Assembly: GCA_049840395.1 (NCBI GenBank)
Contig: JASGLD010000005.1
Location: forward strand, 1,355,611 to 1,419,610
Length of the DNA stretch: 64,000 nucleotides
Direction: 5' to 3'
From: CAILZL01 sp049840395
GTDB lineage: Bacteria > Pseudomonadota > Gammaproteobacteria > Steroidobacterales > Steroidobacteraceae
Positions 33,707 to 42,690 of the stretch are shown here, piece by piece. Numbering within the stretch: the first letter of the stretch is position 1; each line of letters opens with the position of its first letter. The notes below the pieces were generated by a model. The model saw nothing but the letters and a program-made list of their open reading frames with translations, searched no databases and was not told the origin of the DNA. A program made the translations under genes and the position numbers.

Positions 33707-34153
33707 ATGAAGAAGCCGATGTTTCTTGCCTTGATAACCGCCGCAGCTAGTCTTGCTCAGCTGACCGTGGCATCGGCGCAGATGCCACCCCAGGCCACAG
33801 CACCGGCTGGCACCGAGGTGTACATCATCGCTCCGGCCGATGGCGCCAAGGTGACCAATCCCGTGGTGGTGCGTTTCGGTTTGAAAGGCATGGGCATCGC
33901 CCCGGCCGGCATTCAGATGGAAGCCACCGGTCATCATCATTTGTTTGTCGATACCGATCTGCCCACCGACATGACCAAGCCCATCGGTACGGTGGATAAC
34001 AAGATCATTCACTTCGGTAAAGGTCAGACTGAAACCACGTTAACGTTGGCGCCGGGCAAGCACACGTTGCAATTGCTGCTGGGCGATTATCTGCACGTGC
34101 CAAACAGCACGCCGGTGTCTTCGAAGAAGATCACGATTACAGTGACGAAATAA
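33707..34153 (+). CDS. DUF4399 periplasmic protein
   Basis: 148 residues. Signal peptide MKKPMFLALITAAASLAQLTVASA. The mature part has VYIIAPADGAKVTNPVVVRFGLKGMGIAPAG, GHHHLFVDTDLP and LAPGKHTLQLLLGDYLHVPN, matching DUF4399 including its conserved HHH. Function unknown; the three-His motif may bind metal. GGAG precedes the ATG at 33707. The gene is divergent from the Tat-SOD across 274 bases, and the two may share regulation. Confidence 0.82.
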   Translation: MKKPMFLALITAAASLAQLTVASAQMPPQATAPAGTEVYIIAPADGAKVTNPVVVRFGLKGMGIAPAGIQMEATGHHHLFVDTDLPTDMTKPIGTVDNKIIHFGKGQTETTLTLAPGKHTLQLLLGDYLHVPNSTPVSSKKITITVTK

Positions 34154-34155
34154 TT

Positions 34156-34222
34156 AACAATTGACAATTGATAACGACGGAGAGGAGCTGTTCTGCTCCG
34201 GCGTTGTCAATTGTCCATTATC
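34156..34222. repeat. AT-rich inverted repeat, probable bidirectional terminator
   Basis: The arms 34156-34182 and 34196-34222 (27 bases, 22 matches) contain TGACAATTGATAACG and its complement around a short loop, with an inner CGGAG/CTCCG stem. It lies between the convergent DUF4399 and epmA genes. A related motif (TTATCAA-TATCAATTG) recurs at 37795-37814. Confidence 0.65.
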
Positions 34223-34236
34223 AACTATCAATTGCT

Positions 34237-35202
34237 TTAAGCGCGTTCGTGCGGAAACGCCAGCACTTCGTCGATGTGTGTCGCGCTAATGGCGCACATC
34301 ATGACGCGATCGAAGCCAACGGCGACACCGGCGCAATCCGGCAATTCATGAGCCAGCGCGGCTAGAAAATTTTCGTCGATGGGGGCGATCGACAGGCCGC
34401 GTTGTGTGCGTTGTTGCAGGTCTAGAGAAAAACGCGTGCGTTGTTCGCTGGCGTTGCCTAATTCGTGAAAACCATTGGCCAATTCCAGGCCGTCCAGGTA
34501 CAGCTCGAAACGTGATGCCACCGGTCCGCGAATGCGTGCCAGTGCCGCCTGCGAAGCCGGGTAGTCGTAGACAAAGGTAAGTCGCTGGCGTCCCAGTTGC
34601 GGTCCCACCATCACTGCCATGATCAAGTCCAGCAGGCCATCACGATCTTGATGGATGTCGAGCGGTACATCAATGCCGGCCTGCTGCAGCGCGGCCAGCA
34701 ATAGTGAAGCGGGGTCATTTAAAGCATCGACCTGTGCATACAACTGCATGGCATCTTGATAACTAATGCGCTCGCTGCGATCCATGCAACGCGCCGGCAA
34801 TAGATTGCCCATGAGATGTTCCACATCGTCCATTAATTGATGATGGTCGTAGCCGAGGCGATACCACTCAATCATGGTGAATTCGGGATTGTGATAACGG
34901 CCGCTTTCACCATCGCGATAGACGCGCGCAATCTGAAAGATATCGCCGCTGCCGGCTGCGAGCAGACGTTTCATCGCATATTCGGGCGAGGTATGCAGGT
35001 AGGCCGGCTTGCCGCACACCTGGGTCTGCACACTGGCCAAATGTATGTCGCTGACCGCAGCGGCGGAGAGCGTCGGCGTTTCGACTTCCAATGCGCGCGT
35101 CACTGCAAAATAGTCACGTACTGCGCGCAACATGCGCGCGCGTTTTTGTAGCGTGGTGAAGCTCGCCGTCGGTCGCCAGCTATTCGTCGGGTTTTCGCTC
35201 AT
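34237..35202 (-). CDS. epmA: elongation factor P beta-lysine ligase EpmA (GenX/PoxA)
   Basis: 321 residues, the length of EpmA: a class II lysyl-tRNA synthetase catalytic domain without the anticodon-binding domain. Motif 2 is FQIARVYRDGESGRYHNPEFTMIEWYR. Motif 3 contains PDCAGVAVGFDRVMM. LHTSPEYAMKRLLAAG is characteristic. It attaches (R)-beta-lysine to a conserved Lys of EF-P to aid translation of proline runs. It is third in a minus-strand series sco-psd-epmA. The partner genes epmB and efp are not in this window. Confidence 0.93.
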   Translation of the reverse strand: MSENPTNSWRPTASFTTLQKRARMLRAVRDYFAVTRALEVETPTLSAAAVSDIHLASVQTQVCGKPAYLHTSPEYAMKRLLAAGSGDIFQIARVYRDGESGRYHNPEFTMIEWYRLGYDHHQLMDDVEHLMGNLLPARCMDRSERISYQDAMQLYAQVDALNDPASLLLAALQQAGIDVPLDIHQDRDGLLDLIMAVMVGPQLGRQRLTFVYDYPASQAALARIRGPVASRFELYLDGLELANGFHELGNASEQRTRFSLDLQQRTQRGLSIAPIDENFLAALAHELPDCAGVAVGFDRVMMCAISATHIDEVLAFPHERA

Positions 35203-35211
35203 ATGCAGATT

Positions 35212-36162
35212 TCAAACCAATACATCAACGGCGGCATGCGCTACATGAGTCTGCAGCGTGCCGATGCGCTGGCCCATACGCAGCGTGGCGCCGGCTTGCA
35301 TGTTGGCATCCCATTGCATGTGGCCGGGTTCGAACACCAGTACTACTGTCGAGCCCATGTTGAAGCGGCCTGCTTCCGCGCCCTTTACTAAGTTCAGCCC
35401 GCGACCCTGGTTGATGCGAATGGCTGCACCCTGTCGACGTGGTAGCGGGTTGATTTCGCCCGCCCATACGGTTTCGATGCTGCCGACGAACAGAGCGCCG
35501 ACGAATACCATGGCAAACTGTCGCTGTGTCGTTTCGCTTGTTCCTGAGGTCATTGCAAAATTGCAGACCACGCGCTCATTGCGTGCGAACAATCCGGGTA
35601 CGGTGCGTGCGGTGGCCGCATTCACGCTGAACAACTCGCCCGGTACATAAATCGTGTCATCGACGCTGCCTGTCAGAGGCATGTGCATGCGGTGATAATT
35701 GTACGGCGCCAGATAAATGCAGGCGAAATGGCCGCCTTGGTAGCGCCGTGCCAGTTGCGCATCGCCGCCCAGCATGGCCAACAGTGAGTATTGATGGCCC
35801 TTGGCCTGGATCAGCAAATCGCCGTCGATGGGGCCGCACTGACTCACGGTACCGTCCACTGGGCTGACCACCGCGAGCTCGTCTTGATCGACAGGACGTG
35901 CCTGCGGTTTGAGTGCGCGGGTGAAGAAGGCATTGAAGCTTTCATACGCCAACGGGTTGCTCTGCAAGGCTTCGCTCATGTCGACGCGATAGTTGCGCAG
36001 AAAGGTTTTAATGCTCTGGGTGCGTAACCAATGGCCGCGTTGCCGCATCAATGCATACATCCAGCGCGACAGCAGATGCTTGGGCAACAGGCCTTGAGCG
36101 ATGGCGAACAACTGATCGCTCAGGCTGGCTGCGGGCGCAGAATTGGAATCGTTGGGATTCAT
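35212..36162 (-). CDS. psd: phosphatidylserine decarboxylase proenzyme
   Basis: 316 residues. NAFFTRALKPQARPVD, VSPVDGTVSQCG, APYNYHRMHMPLTG and AGRFNMGSTVVLVF are family blocks. Self-cleavage at the Gly-Ser of (F)NMGST (usually LGST) gives the beta chain and the pyruvoyl-bearing alpha chain. It makes phosphatidylethanolamine at the inner membrane. It overlaps sco by 4 bases (ATGA) and precedes epmA by 9 bases, so these are co-transcribed. Confidence 0.93.
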   Translation of the reverse strand: MNPNDSNSAPAASLSDQLFAIAQGLLPKHLLSRWMYALMRQRGHWLRTQSIKTFLRNYRVDMSEALQSNPLAYESFNAFFTRALKPQARPVDQDELAVVSPVDGTVSQCGPIDGDLLIQAKGHQYSLLAMLGGDAQLARRYQGGHFACIYLAPYNYHRMHMPLTGSVDDTIYVPGELFSVNAATARTVPGLFARNERVVCNFAMTSGTSETTQRQFAMVFVGALFVGSIETVWAGEINPLPRRQGAAIRINQGRGLNLVKGAEAGRFNMGSTVVLVFEPGHMQWDANMQAGATLRMGQRIGTLQTHVAHAAVDVLV

Positions 36163-36800
36163 GTTGTTTTTGTTGTTGTAGACAGAATGACGGTGCGCAG
36201 ATCTTTAGCCAGTGCTTCCACGGCATGCGGTGGCGAGAATACGGCGGTCATGCGTGCCTGTGGATCCAGCAGAAACAATGTGGCGGCATGATCGACTGTA
36301 TACGCGCCATCTCCCGAGTCATGGATGGCCACCGGTACGCCCATGGCGCGCGTGAGCGATTCGATTTGCGTCGATTCTCCGGTCAGGCCAATAAAGCTTG
36401 GGCTGAAAAAGCGGGTGTAGTTACCGACCTGCGCCGGAGTGTCGCGCTTGGGGTCCACGGAAACAAAGACCATCTGCGGGCGTTGTGCCGTCGGCAGGTC
36501 GGACAGCAGTTTCTCTACCTGCGCCAGTGTGCTCAAGGTGGTGGGGCAGATATCCGGACAGCTGGTATAGCCGAAAAACACGACATTCCAGCGCGCACGC
36601 AATTGCTGCAGTGTGATGGCGCTGCCGTTGCTATCCACCAATTGAAAATCCGGTACGGCGCGCGGTGACGATAGTACGGTGCCATTCAATAGCGTCGGCG
36701 CCGGAGGGGTGCGTTCCCGCCACAATTGGGCGGCCATGACACCGGCCAGGATCGCTACAATGGCGACTCCGGCAAACAGTGGCGCGCGTGATTTCGGCAT
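36159..36800 (-). CDS. SCO1/SenC-family copper chaperone
   Basis: 213 residues. One N-terminal membrane helix anchors a thioredoxin-like domain. Copper-binding CxxxC is in GYTSCPDICPTTL, and the third ligand His is in YTVDHAATLFLLD. VFVSVDPKRDTPAQV and YTRFF are typical. It delivers copper to the Cu-A site of cytochrome c oxidase, or has a thiol-redox role. The ATG at 36800 (MPKSR) is preferred over 36806. No cytochrome oxidase gene lies nearby; it is coupled to psd. Confidence 0.88.
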   Translation of the reverse strand: MPKSRAPLFAGVAIVAILAGVMAAQLWRERTPPAPTLLNGTVLSSPRAVPDFQLVDSNGSAITLQQLRARWNVVFFGYTSCPDICPTTLSTLAQVEKLLSDLPTAQRPQMVFVSVDPKRDTPAQVGNYTRFFSPSFIGLTGESTQIESLTRAMGVPVAIHDSGDGAYTVDHAATLFLLDPQARMTAVFSPPHAVEALAKDLRTVILSTTTKTT

Positions 36801-36884
36801 GAACATATCCAGGAACGAATTGAACCGGGATTATGGCATGAGCGCCGCTTCATGGTTGGCCGATACCCAAGGCTGCGTGGCGAG

Positions 36885-37781
36885 ATGACCCATTTGAATG
36901 TTGAACAATTGATCGATGAATTGGCGGCGCAGCTGCAGCAGGCCGAGCTGAGTTACGGCCACGGTAGCGACAATCCCGTCGACGAAGCGGCCGAGCTGGT
37001 TTTTTTTGCTGCCGATCTGCGTCACGAACAAGCCCCCGAGTGTTACGGCCAAGTGCTCACGACGGCACAGGAACAGAAGGCCCGGCAACTGGTTGCGCGT
37101 CGCATCAATGAACGCTTGCCGGCGGCCTATCTAACCCGGCGTATGTGGTTTGCCGGCCACGAGTTCTACGTGGACGAGCGAGTGCTAGTGCCCCGTTCGC
37201 CCATTGCCGAGTTGATTCATGCGCAATTTCAGCCATGGATTGAGCCTGCAGCCGTGAAGCGCGTGCTGGATATCGGCACCGGTTCGGGATGTATTGCCAT
37301 TGCCTGTGCCCTGGCTTTTCCGGAAGCGCGGGTCGATGCGGCCGACATTTCACCGGATGCACTCGCCGTTACGCGTATCAATATTGAAAAGCACCAGGTG
37401 CAGGCACGCATGCGCGCCGTGCAATCCGATGTGTTCAGTGGTCTGACGGGTGAGCGCTATGATCTGATCGTTTCCAATCCGCCCTATGTCAGTCACGTGG
37501 AAATGGATGAGCTGCCCACCGAGTATTTGCGCGAACCGGAACTGGGTCTGCGTGCCGGCGTGGACGGCCTGGATATCGTGCGCCGCATTCTTGCTGAGGC
37601 GGAAGCTCATTTGGAGCCGCACGGTGCGCTGGTGGTGGAGGTGGGCGATTCCGAATTCAATCTGGCCGAAGCCTTTTCCAGCGTGCCCTTCATCTGGCTG
37701 GAGTTCGAGTTCGGTGGCGGTGGGGTATTTGTGCTGACGGCGCAGCAGTTGCGCGAACATCGTGCCGCGTTAAGCGCGTGA
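36885..37781 (+). CDS. prmB: ribosomal protein L3 glutamine methyltransferase PrmB
   Basis: About 298 residues from the ATG at 36885 (36852 also in frame). SAM-binding VLDIGTGSGCIAIACALAFP and the catalytic substrate-Gln motif NPPY (IVSNPPYVSHVEMDELP) define the HemK/PrmB/PrmC group. N-terminal helices LIDELAAQLQQAELSYGHG and the sequence LTRRMWFAGHEFYVDERVLVPRSP favour PrmB. It N5-methylates Gln150 of L3. aroC follows after 46 bases, the same order as in many Gammaproteobacteria. Confidence 0.9.
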   Translation: MTHLNVEQLIDELAAQLQQAELSYGHGSDNPVDEAAELVFFAADLRHEQAPECYGQVLTTAQEQKARQLVARRINERLPAAYLTRRMWFAGHEFYVDERVLVPRSPIAELIHAQFQPWIEPAAVKRVLDIGTGSGCIAIACALAFPEARVDAADISPDALAVTRINIEKHQVQARMRAVQSDVFSGLTGERYDLIVSNPPYVSHVEMDELPTEYLREPELGLRAGVDGLDIVRRILAEAEAHLEPHGALVVEVGDSEFNLAEAFSSVPFIWLEFEFGGGGVFVLTAQQLREHRAALSA

Positions 37782-37794
37782 TGGTCTAAACTGT

Positions 37795-37814
37795 CAATTA
37801 TCAATTATCAATTG
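37795..37814. repeat. short AT-rich repeat before aroC
   Basis: CAATTATCAATTATCAATTG is an iterated ATCAATT word and partly palindromic. It is related to sequence at 34216-34233. It fills the prmB-aroC gap. Confidence 0.5.
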
Positions 37815-37827
37815 TTCATTAGCACAC

Positions 37828-38922
37828 ATGTCCGGCAACACCTTCGGCAAATTGTTCACTGTCACCAGCTTCGGCGAGAGTCATGGCCCGGGCCTGGGCT
37901 GCATCATCGACGGCTGTCCGCCGGGGCTGGCAATCAGCGAAGAAGATATTCAGGCCGATGTAGAGCGGCGTCGCACCGGCACTTCGCGCTTTACTTCGCA
38001 GCGTAAGGAACCGGATGTGGTGCGCATCATGTCGGGTGTGTTCGAGGGCAAGACCACCGGCACACCGATTGGTCTGATCGTCGAGAATACCGACCAGCGC
38101 TCGCGCGACTACGACAAGATCAAGGACCGCTTCCGTCCCGGTCATGCCGATTACACCTATCAGCAAAAGTATGGTTTTCGCGATTATCGCGGCGGTGGTC
38201 GCTCTTCGGCGCGTGAGACTGTCATGCGTGTGGCTGCCGGCGCCATTGCGCGCAAGTACCTGCTGCAGCGCTATGGCGTGAAGATTCGCGGCTACCTGGC
38301 GCAGCTCGGTCCGATCAAGCTGGATGCATCCAATATCGACTTTGCTTACGACAATCCATTCTTCTGCGCCGATCCCTCGCGTATCGAGGAGCTTGAGCAG
38401 TACATGATCGACATTCGCCGCGAAGAAGATTCAATCGGCGCGCGAGTGAATGTCGTTGCTACGGGTCTGCCACCCGGTTGGGGCGAGCCCATCTTCGATC
38501 GTCTCGATGCCGAGATTGCCTATGCCATGATGAGTATCAATGCGGTGAAGGGTGTGGAGATCGGCGCCGGCTTTGCCAGCGTCGAACAGAAGGGCAGCCA
38601 GCATCGCGATGAGCTCACGCCCACTGGCTTCAAGTCGAACCATGCCGGCGGCGTTCTTGGCGGCATCTCCACCGGTCAAGATCTCTTGGTGAGCATGGCG
38701 CTGAAGCCGACTTCCAGCATCAGTCTGCCCGGCATGACCATCAATCTTGAAGGCCAACCCATCGAAGTGGTCACCACCGGTCGTCACGATCCCTGCGTCG
38801 GTTTACGCGCCACGCCCATTGCCGAGGCCATGCTGGCATTGGTGTTGATGGATCACGCGTTGCGGCATCGCGCGCAGAATGCCGATGTGGCCTGCAGCAC
38901 GCTGGTGATTACGCGCAGGTAG
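37828..38922 (+). CDS. aroC: chorismate synthase
   Basis: 364 residues. Family signatures: GESHGPGLGCIIDGCPPG, RPGHADYTYQQKYGFRDYRGGGRSSARET and RHDPCVGLRATPIAEAM. Converts 5-enolpyruvylshikimate 3-phosphate to chorismate with reduced FMN, the last shared step to aromatic amino acids, folates and ubiquinone. It lies between prmB and creB with small gaps (46 and 14 bases). No strong ribosome site precedes the ATG at 37828. Confidence 0.97.
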   Translation: MSGNTFGKLFTVTSFGESHGPGLGCIIDGCPPGLAISEEDIQADVERRRTGTSRFTSQRKEPDVVRIMSGVFEGKTTGTPIGLIVENTDQRSRDYDKIKDRFRPGHADYTYQQKYGFRDYRGGGRSSARETVMRVAAGAIARKYLLQRYGVKIRGYLAQLGPIKLDASNIDFAYDNPFFCADPSRIEELEQYMIDIRREEDSIGARVNVVATGLPPGWGEPIFDRLDAEIAYAMMSINAVKGVEIGAGFASVEQKGSQHRDELTPTGFKSNHAGGVLGGISTGQDLLVSMALKPTSSISLPGMTINLEGQPIEVVTTGRHDPCVGLRATPIAEAMLALVLMDHALRHRAQNADVACSTLVITRR

Positions 38923-38936
38923 TCAATCGAACAGGG

Positions 38937-39674
38937 ATGATTGAGGTCAGGAACATCAGCAAGCCAAGCATGCCTACCATCCTGATCATCGAAGATGAGG
39001 CCGCAATAGCCGACACGCTGTTGTTTGCGTTACAGGCGGAGGGCTTCGCCGCCATCTGGAAGTCATTGGCGGGTGAAGGCCTTGACTATCTACGTCAACA
39101 CGCCGTTGATCTGGTGGTGCTGGATGTGGGCCTGCCTGACATCAGCGGTTTTGAAGCCTGTCGACAATTGCGGCGTTTCTCCGATATCCCGGTGTTGTTT
39201 CTGACCGCGCGCGGCGCCGAGGTGGATCGCATCGTCGGTCTGGAGATTGGTGCCGACGACTACGTGGTTAAGCCCTTCAGTCCGCGCGAAGTGGCGGTAC
39301 GGGTGCGCGCCATTCTCAAGCGCACGCGACGTGAAGAAGCGACGTCGATTACTGCTACCCATGTCGATATCAAGGCCGTCGGCGCGTTTCGCGTCGATGC
39401 GGAACGGCTGCAGATTCACTATCACAATCAGGCATTGAATCTCACGCGCGCCGAGTTCCGATTGTTGCAGAGTCTGTTGGCGCAGCCGCAGCGCGTGCTC
39501 AGTCGCGAGCAATTATTGGCAGCCATGGGAATTGCGCTTGAAGCGGGTTATGAGCGCAACATCGACGGTCACATCAAGAGCCTGCGCGCCAAGTTGCGGC
39601 AGATCAATGCCACCGGCGAACCCATCCAGACGCATCGAGGCTTCGGCTATAGCTATCAACCGGAGCAAGGTTGA
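38937..39674 (+). CDS. creB: CreB-type response regulator
   Basis: 245 residues. Receiver domain ILIIEDEAAIADTLLFALQAEGF, with phosphoacceptor Asp in LVVLDVGLPDISGFE and Lys in DDYVVKPFSPREV, then an OmpR-type winged helix (LNLTRAEFRLLQSLL ... IDGHIKSLRAKLR). The blocks DVGLPDISGFE and VDRIVGLEIGADDY closely follow E. coli CreB. The ATG at 38970 (MPTILIIED) may be the true start, since the first 11 residues lie outside the domain. It is coupled to creC by TGATG. Confidence 0.9.
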   Translation: MIEVRNISKPSMPTILIIEDEAAIADTLLFALQAEGFAAIWKSLAGEGLDYLRQHAVDLVVLDVGLPDISGFEACRQLRRFSDIPVLFLTARGAEVDRIVGLEIGADDYVVKPFSPREVAVRVRAILKRTRREEATSITATHVDIKAVGAFRVDAERLQIHYHNQALNLTRAEFRLLQSLLAQPQRVLSREQLLAAMGIALEAGYERNIDGHIKSLRAKLRQINATGEPIQTHRGFGYSYQPEQG

Positions 39675-41110
39675 TGCCGCGGCATGTCTCGTTGAGCCTG
39701 CGCATCTTTTTGGTTTATCTACTATTCGTTGGATTAAGCGGTTACTTCGTATTCAGTACGGTGATGAACGAGATTCGTCCCGGCGTGCGTCAGTCTGCCG
39801 AAGAAACTTTGGTGGATACCGCTAACCTGTTGGCGGAGATACTGCGCGACGAGGTTAAGAACGGCACCTTACAGCAAAGCCGCTTTACCGAATTGCTCGA
39901 AGCCTATGGGCGACGCCGACCACAGGCGCGCATCTGGGGTATCGATAAAACCGGTGTTAATCATCGTATCTATGTCACGGATCGCAATGGCGTCGTGCTG
40001 CTCGACTCCACGGGCAGGGCGGTGGGTCAGGACTATTCGCACTGGAACGATGTGTACCTGACCTTGAAGGGGCAGTACGGCGCGCGTACTACACAGGATA
40101 TTCCAGGGGATGAGTCTTCTACGGTCATGTATGTGGCGGCACCGATTCTCGATGCAGATCAGATCATCGGTGTGGTGACCGTGGCCAAGCCCAATCGCAA
40201 TGTACAGCCGTACATCGATCGCACGCAGCGCCGTCTCGGCTGGATCGGTGGTGGCTTGGTGCTGGCGGGGCTGGTGGTGGGCGGCTTTCTATCTTGGTGG
40301 GTGAGTGCGTCGATTCGCAATCTCACTCGTTATGCGCAGGCAGTCAGTGCCGGGCAGCGCGCCGAATTGCCTAGGTCGCCGGGAGGCGAGTTGAATCAAC
40401 TCGCACAAGCCCTTGCCAGCATGCGCACACAGTTGGATGGCAAAACTTATGTGGAGCGTTACGTGCAGACGCTCACGCACGAATTGAAAAGTCCGCTGGC
40501 CGCGATTCGTGGCGCATCCGAACTGCTGCGTCGAGATATGAGCGCCGAACAGCACGAGCGCTTTGTTGCCAACATCGAAAGCGAAGCGTTGCGCATGCAG
40601 CAATTGATTGAGCGCCTGCTGAATCTGGCTATGGTTGAACATCGACAGGTACTGGAGTCGCCGGGGCAAATCGAGGTGCGCGCTTTGTTCGATGAGTTGT
40701 TGGCGGCGCAGGCAGGACGCATAGAGGCGGCAGGATTGACGGTCATCAATGAGGTGACGGCACAGGTTGTCGTGCGCGGCGAACGATTTTTGTTGCGTCA
40801 GGCATTGGGCAATCTGCTGGAGAACGCACTCGAGTTCACGCCACCGGGTGGTTGGATTCGCTGTTCGGCACAGGCGCAGGAGCCTGGCTGGCTACTGTTA
40901 ATTGCCAATCAAGGTGAAGCCATTCCAGAGTTTGCGTTGCCGCGACTGGGCGAGCGTTTCTATTCTTTGCCGCGCCCGGCCACCGGGCGTAAGAGCACGG
41001 GCCTGGGGCTCAGCTTTGTTCAAGAAGTGGCGCAGCTGCATGGCGGCTCATTGCAGGTGCTCAATATCCCTGGAGGCGTCGAAGCACGTCTGAGTTTGCG
41101 GGCTGGCTAA
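39674..41110 (+). CDS. creC: CreC-type sensor histidine kinase
   Basis: About 478 residues. Two membrane helices (about 8-28 and 190-212) flank a periplasmic sensor with VGQDYSHWNDVYLTLKGQYGART, a block conserved in CreC. HAMP-like linker, then H-box LTHELKSPLAAIRGASELL, N-box ALGNLLENALEF, and G-box RKSTGLGLSFVQEVAQLHGG. It autophosphorylates and activates CreB. In E. coli the system responds to carbon source and, in others, to penicillin-binding protein inhibition. The ATG at 39674 overlaps the creB stop. Confidence 0.93.
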   Translation: MPRHVSLSLRIFLVYLLFVGLSGYFVFSTVMNEIRPGVRQSAEETLVDTANLLAEILRDEVKNGTLQQSRFTELLEAYGRRRPQARIWGIDKTGVNHRIYVTDRNGVVLLDSTGRAVGQDYSHWNDVYLTLKGQYGARTTQDIPGDESSTVMYVAAPILDADQIIGVVTVAKPNRNVQPYIDRTQRRLGWIGGGLVLAGLVVGGFLSWWVSASIRNLTRYAQAVSAGQRAELPRSPGGELNQLAQALASMRTQLDGKTYVERYVQTLTHELKSPLAAIRGASELLRRDMSAEQHERFVANIESEALRMQQLIERLLNLAMVEHRQVLESPGQIEVRALFDELLAAQAGRIEAAGLTVINEVTAQVVVRGERFLLRQALGNLLENALEFTPPGGWIRCSAQAQEPGWLLLIANQGEAIPEFALPRLGERFYSLPRPATGRKSTGLGLSFVQEVAQLHGGSLQVLNIPGGVEARLSLRAG

Positions 41111-41134
41111 GTTCAGCCGGCCACGTTCATACAT

Positions 41135-41156
41135 ACAATCTCCACACAATCTCCAT
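41135..41156 (+). promoter_or_regulatory. 11-base direct repeat upstream of creD (candidate CreB site)
   Basis: ACAATCTCCAC (41135-41145) is followed at once by ACAATCTCCAT (41146-41156): two copies in step with one helical turn, as in E. coli CreB sites (TTCACnnnnnnTTCAC, also an 11-base period). It sits 73 bases before creD, the main CreBC target. Confidence 0.5.
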
Positions 41157-41228
41157 CTTGCGCCCACCTGCCTCGGCGTGTGGCTCGCCAGACTGCGCTC
41201 CACTACTGCAACTGTTCTGGAGTTCTGT

Positions 41229-42572
41229 ATGCAGCGTTCATTGATATTTAAACTGGCGGCTATTGGCTTTCTATGCTTTGTGCTGTTGATCGCCTTGGTG
41301 CGTATAGGTGGTGTGATTGGCGAGCGTCAGGCGCTACGCGATAAGGTGGTGCAGGATATCGCGCGCAGTTCCAGTTACAGCCAGCGATTGACCGGACCTT
41401 TGTTGGTGGTGCCGTACACCAAGACCGAATACGAATGGAAGGAAGATACACAAACCAAGCAGCGTTATCGGGATAGTCACGAGGTATCCGGTCAGCTGTA
41501 CTTTTTGCCGGAAGTATTCCGAGTCGATGGGAAAATTCAGAGCGAGACCCGCAGTCGGGGCATCTACGAAGCGCGTCTGTATCACGCCAATAATAAAATC
41601 AGCGGTCGCTTCGATTTGCCGACGCAGTTGGGCTTGGGCAGCACCATCGCCGACTATCGTTTTGAACCGGCATTCCTGGCTATGGGCATCAGTGACATAC
41701 GCGGCATTGAAAATGCGCTGACTCTGGTGTTCGATGGCCAAACGATAAAATTTGAACCGGGTGCGCGCACTACCTTACTGGGCGCGGGAGTGCACGCCAT
41801 GTTGGGGCAGTTGAACAATGCCGGCGCTAGTCTTGAGTTCAGCTTCGATCTGCGACTGCAAGGCACCGAGCAATTCGATGTAACGCCGGTGGGGCGCGAC
41901 ACTCAGGTGAACTTGAGTTCGGATTGGCCGCATCCCAGCTTTGTCGGTGAATATTTGCCGGTGGAACGTAGCGTCGATGCCAAGGGATTCAGTGCGCGTT
42001 GGCAGACCTCGTTCTTTGCTACCAATCTGGAAGAGGCATTACAAACTTGTCTGAATAAAGCCAGTTGCGAGCAATTCAATGCGCGCCACTTCGGCGTCAG
42101 CTTGATCGATCCAGTGGATCAATATCTTAAAAGTGAACGCGCCATCAAGTATTCGTTGTTGTTCATCGCGCTGACTTTTGCCGGATTCTTTTTGTTTGAA
42201 GTGTTGAAGAAGCTGGCGGTGCATCCGATTCAATATGGCTTGGTGGGATTGGCATTGGCGCTGTTCTATCTGTTGCTGCTGTCGCTGGCTGAACATGTGG
42301 GCTTTGCTCTGGCCTATGCCATGTCTGCGACAGGTTGCGTGGTGTTGATCGGCTTCTACATTGTGTACGTGTTGCATAGCCTGGCGCGTGGCGCCGGATT
42401 TGCGACCGGTCTCGCGGCGCTGTACGGCCTTTTGTACTGCCTGCTCAACGCCGAGGACTATGCCTTGTTGATGGGGGCGATACTGTTATTCGGTTTGCTC
42501 ACGGTCGTGATGGTGCTGACCCGCAACGTCAACTGGTTCAATCTGGGCGGACAGAAAGAGTTGTCCGAGTAA
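41229..42572 (+). CDS. creD: inner membrane protein CreD
   Basis: 447 residues. One N-terminal helix, a large periplasmic region (LTGPLLVVPY, YFLPEVFRVDGKIQSETRSRGIYEA, WPHPSFVGEYLPVERSV), and about five C-terminal helices (KYSLLFIALTFAGFFLFEVL onward), the standard CreD plan. CreBC strongly induces creD; the protein affects envelope stability and beta-lactam responses in Pseudomonas and Stenotrophomonas. GGAG at 41219-41222 supports the ATG at 41229. A terminator follows, closing the creBCD unit. Confidence 0.93.
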   Translation: MQRSLIFKLAAIGFLCFVLLIALVRIGGVIGERQALRDKVVQDIARSSSYSQRLTGPLLVVPYTKTEYEWKEDTQTKQRYRDSHEVSGQLYFLPEVFRVDGKIQSETRSRGIYEARLYHANNKISGRFDLPTQLGLGSTIADYRFEPAFLAMGISDIRGIENALTLVFDGQTIKFEPGARTTLLGAGVHAMLGQLNNAGASLEFSFDLRLQGTEQFDVTPVGRDTQVNLSSDWPHPSFVGEYLPVERSVDAKGFSARWQTSFFATNLEEALQTCLNKASCEQFNARHFGVSLIDPVDQYLKSERAIKYSLLFIALTFAGFFLFEVLKKLAVHPIQYGLVGLALALFYLLLLSLAEHVGFALAYAMSATGCVVLIGFYIVYVLHSLARGAGFATGLAALYGLLYCLLNAEDYALLMGAILLFGLLTVVMVLTRNVNWFNLGGQKELSE

Positions 42573-42583
42573 TCGCTGCAAAT

Positions 42584-42621
42584 GGACAACGGTTGTATGC
42601 AGCCGTTGTCCGCTTATTTTT
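42584..42621 (+). terminator. rho-independent terminator after creD
   Basis: GGACAACGG (42584-42592) pairs with CCGTTGTCC (42603-42611), followed by GCTTATTTTTT. Confidence 0.85.
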
Positions 42622-42690
42622 TGTCATGCTGGAACCAAGTGGCGACTGCACAGTCCGAATGCCGCAGTATCGGATTCAAGGAATGACCCC

